Below, piece after piece: positions 9,898 through 23,200 of a stretch of 64,000 nt of DNA. The position numbers and the translations under genes were made by a program. The stretch lies in NCBI GenBank assembly GCA_011316305.1, contig SAUG01000002.1, forward strand, positions 620,001 through 684,000, read 5' to 3'. The notes beneath the pieces were generated by a model that saw only the letters and a program-made list of their open reading frames with translations, searched no databases and was not told the origin of the DNA. How positions within the stretch are numbered: position 1 is the first letter of the stretch; each line of letters opens with the position of its first letter. Origin of the DNA: Rusavskia elegans. Taxonomy: Eukaryota; Ascomycota; Lecanoromycetes; Teloschistales; Teloschistaceae.

Positions 9898-11105
9898 TCA
9901 AAAATCTTCGCTAACTTGACTGCCTAACTCCGTCCAGCTGCCAGGAGTACTCATACCACTGACTTGGCTCATAACATCCATGTCGCTCACGCTTCCTATT
10001 CTACTGATGTCCTCTCCGCTACCCATTTCACTCCTCTCGTCCCTGTCACTACTTCTCTCCTCTTCCCTCTCCCCCTCCTCATTAGCAGGGGCAGCTTCTG
10101 ATCTTGGTGGAGTATAGAATGGCGCAGGGGCGCTGTTATTCTCGGCCCATTCATGGACGGAGCAGAAATTCAATTGGGAATGGGTTGAGGGATGGGACTG
10201 TTGGTCAAGCTCGGAGAGGTCGGCGGCCATACTTGAGGCGGAGGTGGTAGGTGTCAGGTCCACTAAAGCTTCGGATGGGTGATTGGATACGTCGTCAGTG
10301 TCAATAAGGAGACGATAGGGTTGTTGCGTTCGAGAGGTGAGTTCTGAGCGTACGTGGTCGAGTGGTTCTTTTGGTGGGACAGGTGGGGGCGCGGGTGAGG
10401 CCGGTAAGGTGGCAGTACTGGATGCGCGGGATCGTTGACTTGATGTTACAACAGGAGCGGTTGCTGAGTGAAGGTCGTGGGCGTGTGCTTCGTCGGCGAA
10501 AGGGTTCGCAAATGCGGTTCCTGATGCGAGACCTTGGGCTTCAGTATAGCGATTGCGAAGGCCGGTCTGCTCCGCATGGGTTTCAGCTGCGGAGGTGTTT
10601 GCTTGGGTAGCATCGTGCTTCAGCTTCCCTTCATCGTCAACAAGGTCGTCAAAGCTGTTTGACTTGGCACTGCTGGCCTGTTTAGCTCGTCGTCGCTCTT
10701 CCATTTTCCGGCCCCGCTCGAGGATGTCTTGTCGAGCCTTCCGTCTTCGCTCGGCGGCTTCTGCACTGTTATCTTCGCGTGTGGATGCATCTTGGGAGGA
10801 GTTGCGACGAGAAGAGGAGGGAGGCTCGAGATCATCTCCGAGATTATGTAGAGCAAAAGCGATCTTCCGGCGGGAATCGTCTACCCATTGTTTGATCTGG
10901 GGATGTTCATAGACGGCAAGGCCGGCAGCAAGAAGTAGGGAGATAGATACAATGATACCTGAGCACTATGATTAGTAGCTTCTCATATGATACGCTCACC
11001 ATGACCCCGTCTCCAAAGAGCTCGGACTCGGCCAAGAACGTTGTGGTTGCAGCCTGGTGGGGGTTGTGACATGCAGCACTTACCTTTGGCTAAAGGCGCA
11101 GGCAT
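9898..11105 (-). CDS. Single-pass membrane protein, unknown function
   Basis: Model: complement(join(9898..10958, 11084..11105)), 360 aa. The first exon encodes only MPAPLAK plus one base. Joining over a 125-nt intron (donor GTAAGT, acceptor CTCAG) gives a hydrophobic segment at residues 8-25 (GIIVSISLLLAAGLAVY). This is followed by a conserved-looking block, HPQIKQWVDDSRRKIAFALH, then a charged coiled coil and a long acidic Ser/Pro-rich tail ending in VSEDF. The pattern matches a conserved fungal family I remember only as hypothetical. Topology (short N-terminus, one helix, large tail) suggests a tail facing one compartment, probably cytosol; no enzyme motif is present. It is divergent from ASK1 (292 bp). 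Confidence 0.78.
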
Positions 11106-11397
11106 GCTGACTCTCGGAGAAAGTCGTGAAACTTCTATGCTCGCTCAAAGACGAAAGTCGGACAAAATATGAGGATCAATAGGACGGACGAGCGTGTATT
11201 GAAGCAGGGCAAGAAGGCGAGGGCGGTGGCGAAGCTGGTCCCGATAAGATAAGAAACCCTAACCCTTGTCATGATAAAGAAAGTGAAAGTGGACCGCGAC
11301 TCGCGCGATGCTCTCGCGATGCTCTGGCTACATTGACATCTCTGTGGAGCAAGGCTTTCTCATTGGATTAGACAAACTGTCAATTGATCCGGCAGAC

Positions 11398-12766
11398 ATG
11401 TCGCGGCAAAGTATGGCGCCTCCCCGCAACCTGACACTGACTGAGGAGCTCGAGAAGCTTGAGCAATCCATCACCCTCACCCTTCAAGGTCCGCCATACA
11501 AGCATTGGGCATGGAACTCACATCAGCTGACCTATCTCACAGAGATCGATCACAATTTCAGTCGCGCACATCGGATAGTAACCACGAGTATCCTGCCAGT
11601 CGTTGAGCAATACGCAGAGCATTCCAAGGACGTATGGGAAAGCTCCAAGTTCTGGAAACAATTCTTCGAAGCTTCCGCAAATGTTTCTCTCTCCGGCTAT
11701 GAGGAACCCCCTGAGCATGACGAGACAGTCACTGAAGATGCTACCACCCCTTCCGCCTCGTCCTATGCATCCCCCTCACATCTCCGCGACGATAATGATG
11801 AGTCCCTGGACCCCCAAACCGACAGCCAAGAGCATTACCAAGACGACTCTGCCCTCAGCACTACACCCCTTGAACAGAGTACTCCTCGGCCCAAATCGAA
11901 ACACCATCAACAACAGCACCCAAGCATAGCAGCCTTTTCTTCCCCTTACGAAACTCTGAAACGCGAAATCAAAGGCAACCAGCCCTCCCAAGACGAAAGC
12001 ACCCTCCCTTCTACACCCCGAAACCTATTCCAATCCCAACCCGACTCCTCCCCATTCATGCCCCCTTCCACCGCTCGTCCGCACAGAACACCCAAAGACG
12101 ACCCCCTTCTCCACCGCATCCTCGACAAGAATTGGCGCCTCCAAGCTACACCCCACACCACAGCCCGCGCGCCCAAACCCGGAAGCACAACCTTACCATA
12201 CCGTACTGGGCGGCCTCCTGCCCAGAGTAACCTCAACGAAACTCCCGCCGCCGGCAACAAGGGGAAATCAAAAACACAATCTGCAATGGACGACGAATTG
12301 GATTCCTCACCCGCTATCCCAGCGCCGGAACTACACTCCGAGATATTTGGTACTCCGGCGCGAAGAACGAGGGTCCCAGGCGTAAGCGTCTTGACGCCCG
12401 CAAGACGGAAACGGACACCCGGGCGGAAAGGCACGGAGGTTCAAAACGGCCGCAACGAAAAGGATATCTGGGATAGCAGTGACTCGGATGACGAAGACGA
12501 GGAGGGAGGAGGCATGAGTCCACCCAAAACAATGCAATTCCATATTCCGCAGTCAAGGCTTTTGAGAACGCCAGGTAATTACTGTCTCCATCCCCTGCGA
12601 AAGTTAGAGATGTTTGAGCTAAAGTGTATGTATAGCACGAGAAGCCAGTAAGAAAATCGTCGAGGATCTCCTGCTTACGGCCGGCGGGAACGTGACCGAT
12701 GATCCGGAGGATGAAAGTCCGAGTGTGGTGAAAAGGGGCTTTATGGATGAGGATGATACTTTTTGA
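11398..12766 (+). CDS. ASK1: DASH/Dam1 complex subunit Ask1
   Basis: Model: join(11398..11488, 11543..12574, 12636..12766), 417 aa. Ask1 belongs to the DASH ring that couples kinetochores to spindle microtubules. The N-terminal Ask1 domain (about residues 10-85) reads LTEELEKLEQSITLTLQ, then EIDHNFSRAHRIVT across intron 1. The middle is a long Ser/Pro/Thr-rich, likely phosphorylated region. The C-terminus after intron 2 has KKIVEDLLLTAGGN. Intron 1 (11489-11542) is 54 nt and contains no stop in frame, so an unspliced transcript would still be translated with 18 extra residues inside the core domain. The start is ATG 11398; an upstream in-frame ATG at 11308 lacks family similarity. Confidence 0.93.
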
Positions 12767-13454
12767 ATCCCCCATTCCCATGCTCGGTCTTTTGGTTTGT
12801 CGTTGGCTTGAATGAAGACTTGTTCATAGCGTTGAGATACCCCAATTCCTCCAAGCTTCGCAATGCATATAAGATATCCAAAGAGATAGCTGGTCTTCCG
12901 CGTGCCTCATTGTGTAGTTCCCAGTCTCCGAGGATACGTCAAACGTGACACTAAACCCGGTAAGCATTATGGTCGCTCTCTTTCCGTCAAAACTGTTCAT
13001 TCGCAAGATGGACGCAATCATCGGCGAACGCGAGATCAGCGCACACAAACTAGCACACGAACTTGAAAGCCAGCTCAATGCAGATCATCTGCATATATAT
13101 CATTCCTTCTCTCCGTCGCACGAGGAGGAATGTCTAAAAAATGCTATCGACGCAGGCTCAACCCACATCCAATAAGAATGCTCCCATCTCCTACGCTGAC
13201 ACATAAAAAGCCCGCGCAGAATAAAGAACACAACAGATAAGGTATCATATCGTAACCAAACCACGCTCAAAAGCAATTGTTGACAAACAAGGTTGACAAA
13301 ACATCACGCCGCCAGAAAACCCGGAATATCGGGAAGGGGTATGGGTGAAGTTGAAACGGGTCATCGTCGTGGAAGAAAAAAGACGAGAACGAAGAACATA
13401 GAAGGGGGTATTGCCAATCATCCTCCTCCTCCAGAGCGTACAAATTTTGCGAAT
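12767..13454. other. Intergenic between convergent genes
   Basis: About 690 bp between the stop codons of ASK1 and the LIM-RhoGAP gene. A 76-codon plus-strand frame at 12945-13175 starts with ATG but has no recognisable motif, and I do not call it a gene. Confidence 0.5.
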
Positions 13455-16400
13455 CTACCACTCCCCCTTTCCAACGGAGTCCCCCAGAAAGATGCCATGA
13501 CAGTTCTCGATCAGGAATTGCACCGCCTGGTTTTTCGCCTGGTTTTCACTCATCTCCCTTGCCAAACTTTCAGGCCGCATGACCGTGGGCGCGAACACAA
13601 CGGCCACGTTCAGACTCGTCATCAGATTCATTTTCTCATGTTCCACAACCCTCGCCAGATGAAAGACCAGGACCTCGAGACAGGTGCGATGGATAGCTGG
13701 TAGGCCACCGATAGCCTGCCTCATCAAACCGATGCGATGCTCGCGTTGTTCTGGGTCGAGATTATGGTTGGGATTCGATTGTAGAGGAGCACCAGGGTAA
13801 GATGGCGGCAGAGGAGGGATGGAGTTGAGGAGTCTGTCATAAACGTCATAGGTGATGAGCGGAGTGGGGAGTTTCCGGAAATATTGCTTCAGAGTGCTGG
13901 TGACGGCATTAATGTCAAGATCTGGGTCGGAGACATCGTAGTCATTGGTGCGTTCGAATCCGTCTTTGATCTGTTGAATCTGGCTGTTGCCGCCGGATTT
14001 GCGGTAGATGCCTTCGATTTCCATGCCTGTGGGAGAATTATCAGCGACCTTGTCTTCAAGAAGCATGTTGATAAGGAAAACGTGGGCGAGACGTACCTCT
14101 GACTTCGACCTCCTGGATGCACCGCATCACGATACTTGGCACGTCGGATGCCTCATGATCTGCGCGATGCTGAAGCTCAGATCCGAACAAGGGTACCCCC
14201 ACCGTTTGATTCAAGGCCGGGACGCTGCCATTGGGTGTTGTTTTCATCGGAGGCCTGCCTTTCTGATTGCTGAAGAAGCCAAAACCTTGGCGAGAAGGGT
14301 CGTGGTGGTGGTTCCTTGGTGGGTCAGTCGACGGAGCATTATGACCCTGTGAGGTTGAATTGTACGGCATTCCTTCGGGGTACTGTTCTTCTCGTGGTGG
14401 TTTGGGCCCTTCACTGGAGGAGAAGGCACCTTTCAGGCCCTTCGTTACCTTTACCACGTTGTGACCACCCTTCTTCCAGTTGAACTTCTTTGGCTGGCCT
14501 TTGCGGATGCTAACTACCTGCGGAGCCGTCACATACGCCGCGGGTTCCGCAGCCTGTTCATGAACCAGAGTGGCAGAGGTAGCATTACTGTCTGCGATGG
14601 AAGGACGCATCTCTCGTTGATCGAAAGAAGCCGCGGAAGTGTCTTGCTGACTCGGACTATAGATCCCTAATCCGTTAGTTGGTCGGACGACTTCTAGTGA
14701 AGGGCTGGCGTTGGCTTTGTAGAGCTCTTGAATTTGATGCACCAGCGTATTGTTCAATTCCATGAGCTGCGCATTTTTCGTAGAGACCTGCTCGAATTCT
14801 TGAAAGTTTCTGTCTTTGAGCTGTGTGAGGTTGGAGACCTCTTCAACGAGCTCATTGCGTTTCTGGGTGAGGTCCTCAATCTGTGGAGTGAAAGATTCTT
14901 TCAGCTTCTGCAAACTCTCTGCGAATTCCCGGAGAACTGCATTGCTCATCTTGTTTAGATCAAGCGGCTCCCTGCTCTTCTTAGACTCAGCAATGTGTTC
15001 GGTAAGTACTTCTAGCTCCCGAAGGACGATCTCTTTCTGGGTGTCAAGTACGATCATTGTGGACCTCTTCTCCCGTAATTCTGTGTTCATCTGCGTGATG
15101 CTGCTCTTGGCCTCCAGGGCTGTTTCTAGCTCAACCAGGCGATGCTCCTTCTCCACACTCTTCTGCCTTTCTCGGCGAAGTTCATTTTTGAGAAAGATGA
15201 GCTCTTCTCTGGTTTCCGGGGATGAATGGGTCGGGCTACTAACATCCTGAGCGAAACCTGAGGATGCGGTCAGCGGCGATCTCGGCCATCTGTCCTTTGA
15301 CAGACGAGTGCCACGATCACTATAGCTTCTCGCATGTCGAACGGAATTAGATACCCGACGTAGAAAAGATTCATGGTTTTGCTGTTCCTCATTGCCTAGT
15401 ATTCGAGCCATGTCTTCATCCATCGTAAACTCTTGGCCAGCACTGTAGCGTGGCAATTTCTTGGGTGACCCGGGGTGATCTCCGGTGTTGGTTGATTCTG
15501 ACTTGAGTGTGCTGATTGACTCGTTGCGCGGCTTATGTTGATTACTGGCCGGTGGATAGGGAGGTTGCCTAGGTGCCACAAAAGAGCCATTTGCAGGGCT
15601 TCCTACGATAGCGCTGCGATCACGGTCACTAGCACGTAACGGCAGATGGGGGACGTCCACTAAGCTGCCAGATTCCGACAAGTCCTTCTGTTTGGAGATG
15701 GTTGGAGTGCCATTAATGGCCACAGGCGTGTTGACATACTGAGAGCCAATTGCTGGTGGTGCGGAGAGGGGCTTTTCTTCGCTTTCGTTGTTGATGAGAC
15801 TAGTCAATGGTTTGTTGGCCGAAATCGTACCCAAATTTTCTTTCCGGGATGTTGGATGCTTCGATCTGAGGAGGGAATCTCCCCTCTGCGGCAAGTTCTG
15901 TAACTGCGTACTCACGGGGGATGAGTGCGTGGTAGAAGAATCTGCTGTGCCGTTGTCCGCACTTCTTAACTCCTGACCTGCTCGTGGTGAATCGTAGTTT
16001 GGCGCTTCAGGCCTCAATGAATGGGGTGAATCTACAGATGGGACAGCCACTTGCTGTTCTTTGACTTGAGCGTTCGCCGTCGGTGGGGCTGATTTCGAAG
16101 TATTGCTCTCCCACGCTTCCGGGTTGGAATTGATCAAAGATTGCGAATTACGCCGGGACCCTCCTGATTTTTTGCCCTTTGGCACCTCCTGTAGCATAAA
16201 TTTGCCATTACGTGAATCATCATTTGAAGGCGTGGAACGTGCTGCATGAGGCGATTCACCTCTTGGGCGATCATTGGCAACCGCAGCTAAAGAGTGGCCT
16301 GTCCCATTTTCTTTCCATTTCCTTGCCGTCTCGACAGCATCTGAGGACAAATCTCGACCGAGCTCCTGGTACGCGATGTGAGGACTGCTGGGCTGCGACG

Positions 16401-17742
16401 AATGGCCCGAGTCTCTAGGTGAATCTGGATGTGAATCTGCATGGTTTGATTGTGGGCCGTTTGAAGCTTTCTGCGGCTTGGATTCTCCCTTTACGCTGAA
16501 ATAGTCTCGAGATCCAGACCTTGGCGGAGGGGCCTGGGGCTTGATGTTTTCTTTTTCTGCTGAAGGACTATTGAATTGATCGTGGTTGATCATCGGTGAA
16601 GGACCGGGTACCACATTGGGATCCAACGCCATGGAGATGAAGAAATCTTCTCCATTTCCGGGTGCATCTGATTTATGCGAAAAGGCGGAATGCCGACTGT
16701 TGTATTTGGTAGAGGGTAGGGTGAGGTTTTCTAGAGCCAATAATGAGCGACAGTGATTCATCGTAGGCTTCGAGTGTGGTTGGCCTTTACCTTGCGGTTC
16801 ATCCTCCGGCACAGGGGCCGATCTTTCGTGATGTCTACTTTTGGAGGAGTTGGACCTCGAATTTGGGGGCCTTTTGGGCGGGGCTCGTGATTGATCTATG
16901 GGTGTTCCATTATGAGAGTTCGATCTCGAGGCTGAAGGTCTTTTGCGAGAGACGCGAGGGAGTTCTGTGGGTGTGTCGGAGTAGCCGTCAGAGGGAGGGC
17001 TTTCATTTTCAGGCAACAAGGCGTTCTGACTTGTAGTTTCGGGGGCGTTGGGTGGTAAAGAGGGCAAGGATTTGTGGAGGAGCATTGTGTTACTGGAGTG
17101 TTGCTGCTGGAGTGTATGCTTGTGCCGCGTCGAGCCATGCTTCCCAGTCTTCTTTCTCCGGCGCTGCATCAGAGAATCATGACATTCCATGCAGAAGATG
17201 CCCTGTGATGTCCTCGCATATTTGAGATTCTCGATCTTCTTCTTACAATTTCGACAGCGGAAGCAAGAGGCGCAGAAGGCTTGATCTCCCGTCAGGATCG
17301 CCAAATCCTCGATCTTGTTGTTACATGCGCTGCAACTATAAGTACAATTGTTGCAGATGAGAGAGCCGTCGCCGAGAAGGAGGAGGAGGTTTGCATCGGA
17401 ATCGAGGAGGGTGCCGCAGGTGTTGCATCGGAAACAGTCAATGTGCCATCGATTGCCGGCTGCGTATTTCTTAGCATAACGGCACCGCAAGGATATTGTC
17501 ATGGTGGTGGCAGTAGCATACCAAGTTCGAAGGCCTTCCCCTCATCGAGAATCTATCATTTCATCAGGCAAATCGTCAGTCACGGGGGCTGTAGCACAGC
17601 AGACGCAGCAAGCAAGCAAGCAGCTGAAGCTGATGAGTGGCGTTGGACGTACCTCGCCGCAACCTTTGCACGGATATGCCGCATCGTCTTGTTCCATGGG
17701 AGATTCGGGATATCCGGTCGGCGAGTCCATCATCAAGGCCAT
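13455..17742 (-). CDS. LIM-domain Rho GTPase-activating protein
   Basis: Model: complement(join(13455..14026, 14097..17459, 17522..17552, 17653..17742)), 1351 aa. Two LIM zinc fingers lie at the N-terminus (about residues 24-145). The first is assembled from three exons: CKGCGE, then ILDEGKAFEL from a 31-nt exon, then AGNRWHIDCFRCNTCG. The second contains CSACNNKIEDLAILTGDQ. A long disordered Ser/Pro-rich middle and a coiled coil (about residues 780-920) precede a C-terminal RhoGAP domain with the arginine finger in GIYRKSGG. This is the architecture of yeast Rga1/Rga2, which act on Cdc42 in polarity and septin organisation. The first ATG is ambiguous: 17742 is used, with 17733 and 17730 equally possible. 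Target GTPase is inferred. Confidence 0.93.
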
Positions 17743-20325
17743 GACGATGGCAGCCGTCACATAGGACGATGGATTCGGTTGGGTGAAGAACAATTGATCG
17801 AGGGACGGTGGATGGATATGTTTGAGGCTCCCCTGTATGATCAATTGTCAAGCTACCTTACAGGTCGACACGGACCACTTTTCCTGCTGAAGCGATCCAG
17901 CCCACGCCCCGGGCCCCAGGGGCTTTCAGGTACGCCTCCAGGGCGAGAAGAAAGCCAGAGGCAGGCGTGTCCGGCAGGGACAGGCCTCAGTGCAGTGCTG
18001 GCTAGGCGAAAAGGTAATGGTGACGCAGAGTGATTGATTGCGGGAGGCCGATAGGACCAGTACAGCAGAGACAGCCGCGAGCGACAAGCGGTGCAAAGCG
18101 AGTGGACAGCCTAGTGGGCAGGACCGAGGGAGTCAGAAACAGGAGTGGAGTGTTGGAGCCAGCCTGGACTGGACGGAATTAAGTAAGGTAAAGAAGACGA
18201 AGAAGCGGTCGCGCGTCCCGCAAGAATGGCTTGATCAAGGTAATAATGGCGTGCCAGTCGTGGGATTTGCAGACCACACCGGACCTAATGGAGCGACAAC
18301 GAGGGCATCACGATATCAGACTGGGTCGAATGCGGAGCCCTCGCAATTCGCATCCAGGCCAATAATCTCCAAGCCAAAGCTAGAGTAAGGACCGAAGGTA
18401 GGGTGTTGTTGCGACTTCCACCCAGTTTATAGTATTTGACCTTATTCAACAGGCCAAGTAGTAAGTTTCAGACCATAGAATAATCCTCAGGGAGTCTGGA
18501 ACGTCGATCGTCCGGATCAATCGTAATCATTCATTTGGCAGCAATTGATCATTCACTTGATGGCTACTTGGGACCAGTGCAAAAAGACACGCCATTCATC
18601 AATCCTGAGGCCAACACCTTGCATTTACTTTATGGCCTGGTCAAGGGATACTCTACTGTAATATTCAACTACGCAGCGGGGTAGGGTCCGAGCCACCCAG
18701 GGCATCACTCTGTTTCAACCAAATAACAAGAAGCCTAAGGTACGTGGACAACATACGGCGTCCATCCTCCGGACCGCTGTTTAGCCCCCGACCAAAGAGT
18801 GAAGCTATTGCTGTCCAATGGTCAAGGGCGTCAGCACGGGCTGATCAGGCACTATGGGCAAAGAAGAAGGGTGATTATTGAATGGACGAGGGCACGATGG
18901 TTGGGAATCCCCGGTCATGGAAATTCCTTAGAGTGTTATTAATAAATGCCAGCGGTCAGTTGAGCTGTTGAGATGAAACAGTCCAACAAGCCTCAGAGTG
19001 TTGTCATTCGATCAACGCCTCGGAAGGCGGTGGAGCCTTGGTCACATATTGATCCAACTCTGCATGACAAAGACCATCCTGAGACCTGAGACCTGAGACC
19101 TGAGCTCATCAAAAGTCACACTTCCGAAGTGGGGGGAAGTATTCTGGGGCATTTGGTCGCCCTGCACCATTGGTCAGGATTCGCTATTATTGTTATTATT
19201 CTCGATTTGGCTGAGGCCTGGAGGTGTGCTCCAGACATTTATTATTATTATTATTGCATTATTGTCGGATTGAAGAAGCCACAGTCCCAAAATTCACAGG
19301 GACCCAAAGCCAGCCACCCGCACATGGGGGAAGATTCCATGTTGTGTAGCGAATGAGTACAGGCACCAGAGGAGATGGTGTCCAGGCTTGAAGATCCGAC
19401 GACCAAGTGATCATGCAAGTCCACCTTGGCCCTCGGGTGGTGTACAGATGCTTGTGGCGGATGATGCACGTACCCAGTGGAGACTTATCGTTATTGCTCT
19501 TGCATGAGATGAAGCCAGCCCTTGAATAGTCAAAGGGGTAATGAATTTGTACATCATGGATGGAGTTGATTGATATCAACTACTCACTCGTATCTGAAAG
19601 CCGTAGGGTTTTGTATTCAAGCTCATCGATACCAAGTAGAATTCAACATCTATTGGACATCTCTGACTTCATTCGCCCACGTCACTTGATAACATTCCTT
19701 CTGCGCCTCGAGACGTTCGTACCGTATCCTGTAGTAGTACGTAGGAAATTAAGGTAAGTAAGTACATGAATGGAGGTGTTCCTGAAGCCAGACCGGTTCT
19801 GGCAAAACGCCGAGTGGAGCTCAGACCACGACAATTGTCCCTAATTATTAATTATAATTATAATAGTCGGCTCTTATGAATTGGTTGTGGTCATGCGGAG
19901 AAGAGCGGAGTCTCTATCCGAACAGCCAAGAGCAATAACTTACCTTCCTTTCCCCCAAGACCTTTTTACCCTTCATCATCATTATGCCTCATGCCCTTTC
20001 ATCCACGCCAATGATCCCGTTTCATGGTACTCCTTATCCATTGCCCCCTCATGTGCTTGCAACGCCGACGTCCACCCGTATTGAGCCACATGCTCTTTGT
20101 TGCACTTGCCGCCCAAATAACAATAATGCCACCGCCCATCGCTCTCGCCTGACCCGGTATACGGGAACCTCAAAGCACGGACGGTGTCTGCATAACTCGT
20201 GTATAGCACAATCTGCTGGCGAACTGCCGCCAGAGTCATCCTCGTCACCATTCCCTCCCGTTGTCTTCTCCATGGCTGCTCCAGACTGATCCCAACCAGC
20301 ATTCATCACTGCTGTCCTTGTCACC
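17743..20325. other. Large divergent intergenic region
   Basis: 2.6 kb between the start codons of the LIM-RhoGAP and FAM214-like genes. No frame has recognisable content. It holds a 7-bp tandem repeat (19078-19104), an (ATT)5 run (19241-19255) and an AT-rich palindromic stretch near 19840-19865. Long 5' UTRs or UTR introns of the two regulatory genes are a reasonable guess, but nothing proves them. Confidence 0.5.
19078..19104. repeat. (CCTGAGA)3.9 tandem repeat
   Basis: Nearly four perfect copies of the heptamer CCTGAGA, in non-coding sequence. Confidence 0.9.
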
Positions 20326-23200
20326 ATGCCTATCTTTCAAGACCCGGAGCAACGCTTCCCCAAGGCAGATCGACCCTTGCCATCCTCACCCCATTCCAGT
20401 ACTCTGAAATCGAAGACTTCCGAGGAAAGCATCAGGACCGAGTTCTGTGACGGCTTTCTGCCGGATGTTCCCCCGTTATGGAACGGGGCTGGGGGTCAAT
20501 ATACTGGTCTGGAGAGCGATGGGCCGCCACAAGAACGAGCTGGAGTGTGTACAAGCGATCGGAACGAGTTAATGGACAGGATCAAAAGAGGAGAATCGGC
20601 TACTTGGGTGCCAAGCGAAGCAGTGAGTAGCCACAAAAGCCGTTGAGGGCCCTTGTATATTTCACATGTTGCGTCTTCTTCGACTACTTCCCTTATACTT
20701 GGCGAATCAGGTCAACCTTGGAGCACAGGCCTTGGTACTGTTACCCTGGGCTGGACACATTCGACTCATGATCTGGTCCAGGATGTGATTTTGTTGGCAG
20801 ATGGGCTTAGAGCTCTGCACGAAGACTTGCTGACAGGTGTTTGGGCTGCAGCTTCAGGAAGAGTTCTCAAAGCTTCATCAGAAAGAGCCATCTCCTGCTC
20901 CGCCTTCGAAGTCTATTTGCTATGAACCAAATGCCCTTCTCCCCTCGGCAGAATTTCAAGACACTGGCACTACAGCCGATGACCGCTACGCTACAGAGCT
21001 GAGTCCACCTTTGGAGATTAAAAGGCCCCGATCAGCTCTGCATGCCGGTGATTTCACCAGGGACTTCCACAGTCCAACATCCGCTTCTCAGCAGTCGCAG
21101 CCCTCGCTTGAGCCAGCAGGACTATCTGCTCAGGCCATCACTGGAGCACCGCCAGCCGGCCCATGGAACATCCCACTTCAACCTCATTGTCACTCTGACA
21201 TAGTTTCGCCGACTCCGGAAAGACCAACATCCTGGAGGCCAGAGCCTCTACCTTCAAGAAATCGTGCCCCATCCTTGAGTTCGCTTCCTTCGAGCTACGT
21301 GGTGAAAGCCCCAACTACCCCCTTGGTCCAGCAATCAAACAACACCGATCTCGATTTCTCTCCAATCGATCGATCGATGAGCCCCAGCAAGATCAATCGC
21401 CGGCATACTCTTCCGCCTCGCCCTTGTGCCGGTTATCTGGAACGGATAGCGAGTAATCAAGCTGCCTCGCATGCATCTGCCGCCCGCCAACCGCCAATCG
21501 AGCGCAGTGATCCAAGCTTTCCACATCAGACCCACCGCCCTCGTAGATCGTTGACGACCACATGGTCCTTGCAAGGCTCCCCTTCTCCACAGGGGTCATC
21601 CTTCCTTTGCAGTCGGCGCCAGTCCTTCTCATCCGAAGCCTCTCCACTGCAAAATGCGTCAATGGTCGGTTCCTATGAAGAATCTATATTACGGGGTTGG
21701 ATGTCCACGGCACCGTCAAAACCTCTGAATTTTACTGCTCAGATCGGCGTTATGGGTAAAGGCAGCTGCAAGCCAAAGTGCCCGGCTCATGTTACTGTAC
21801 CATTTCCAGCAGTGTTTTATAGCTGGAACGGAGGTATCGGTAGACAACATGCGAATGTTGACGATGAGCCCAGCCCATACGTAGGGCATATCGATCTTTC
21901 ACAGCTTCCTGCACCTGCCGAGTCGAAGAAGACGCGCCGGAGTCGTAGCAAGTCTCCACCCGTTGATAAAGGTCGTTCCGTTCATCTGCAAGATGAGATG
22001 GTCATGGAGAATGATAAGAGTGCAGGAGATATATCCAGCGGGCACAAGAAAAGAAGACGAATATCGCCGCCACCGTCCAGCCTGCAAGGAGGATACCGCA
22101 TTCCGCAAAAGGGACAGCTTCAGATTGTAATCAAGAATCCCAATAAGACAGCTGTCAAGCTTTTCTTGGTACCGTACGATCTGGGGGACATGCCAGCGGG
22201 AACCAAGACATTTATCCGCCAGCGGTGCTACTCAACGGATCCCATCTTGGACGGACTATCTTCTATGCACAGGTCTGAACCTGATGTATCTTTCGGCAGT
22301 GTTCCGCCCAAGGGTAAGCCCACACTGCGCTATTTGATCCACGTGAACATCTGCAGTCCGTCAAGCGGACGTTTCTACCTCTATCAGATTATTCGAGTTG
22401 TCTTCGCGAACCGCGTGCCGGACAATAAAGAACAGCTTCAGACTGAGATTCAGACACCGCAACCCCGTTATAGCGCCTACAGCTCAGGTTGTTCTCTTTC
22501 GAGATCCCCCTCAGGCTCCGGCGCAGGACTTGCGAGAGAGAAAGCTTACAGAAGACGCAGCTCTGGGTTAGGCATTGGCAATGAGGGAACGGATGACCGC
22601 CATCCACAAGCCTTCGCCTGCGTGATAAACCACCCTTCCGGCTTTGATACTCTGCCACCACCTGTACCGGGTATTCCGTGCCAATTTTTAAGTACCCAAA
22701 CTCCGGCTTCTCCCTTTCCAGTGGACGTCCCATACAGCGTTGGCAAGGATCGGCCCGGAGGAAATGGCGAAGGATCGCCATTCCCCATTTTCGGAAAGCT
22801 GCCAGCATCTGTAACGCCGGTCTCCCCAACTACGAGTATTCCTACTTACCAAAACCGGCTCAGAAGGAAGGATCCTGGAAACCAGCGACCCGCCGAAGAC
22901 GATTTCACAGAACTGGACAGCTCCTTGAGACCGATAACATCATCGTCCCATCAAACCCTACAGTCTCCGCTAAGTGACAAAACCAATGTGCCCAGCCTTC
23001 ACAGCAAGCGAAGCAATCTCAGCCACACCAGCGGCGGGAACAGAACCTTCAACAAACTCAGCAGATGGGACGAGGGGTATGGTGGACGTCCGTCGACACC
23101 CGCGCCTCGCACGGGTTTGTTGACGAAGAAGTTGAGAGGTTTGGGCGTTCAAATGAAGGCACCGGCGACGAGTGATGAGGAGATGGATGAGTTAGAATGA
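20326..23200 (+). CDS. Atos/FAM214-like domain protein
   Basis: Model: join(20326..20622, 20852..23200), 881 aa. The conserved Atos/FAM214 region is split by disorder. It includes GSYEESILRGWMS, then PLNFTAQIGVMGKG and HVTVPFPAVFYSW (around residues 370-430), and a second block, GYRIPQKGQLQIVIKNPNKT (about 510-530) to RYLIHVNICSPSSGRFYLYQ. The family includes S. pombe SPAC3H8.04, and animal members are transcription-related. The C-terminus holds a long low-complexity region. The N-terminal exon carries NELMDRIKRGESATW. The intron is long for this window (229 nt); the acceptor at 20851 is preferred over 20836 because it has a CTGAC branch site 12 nt upstream, and a hidden mini-exon cannot be excluded. 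ATG 20326 has a good CACC context. Confidence 0.85.
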
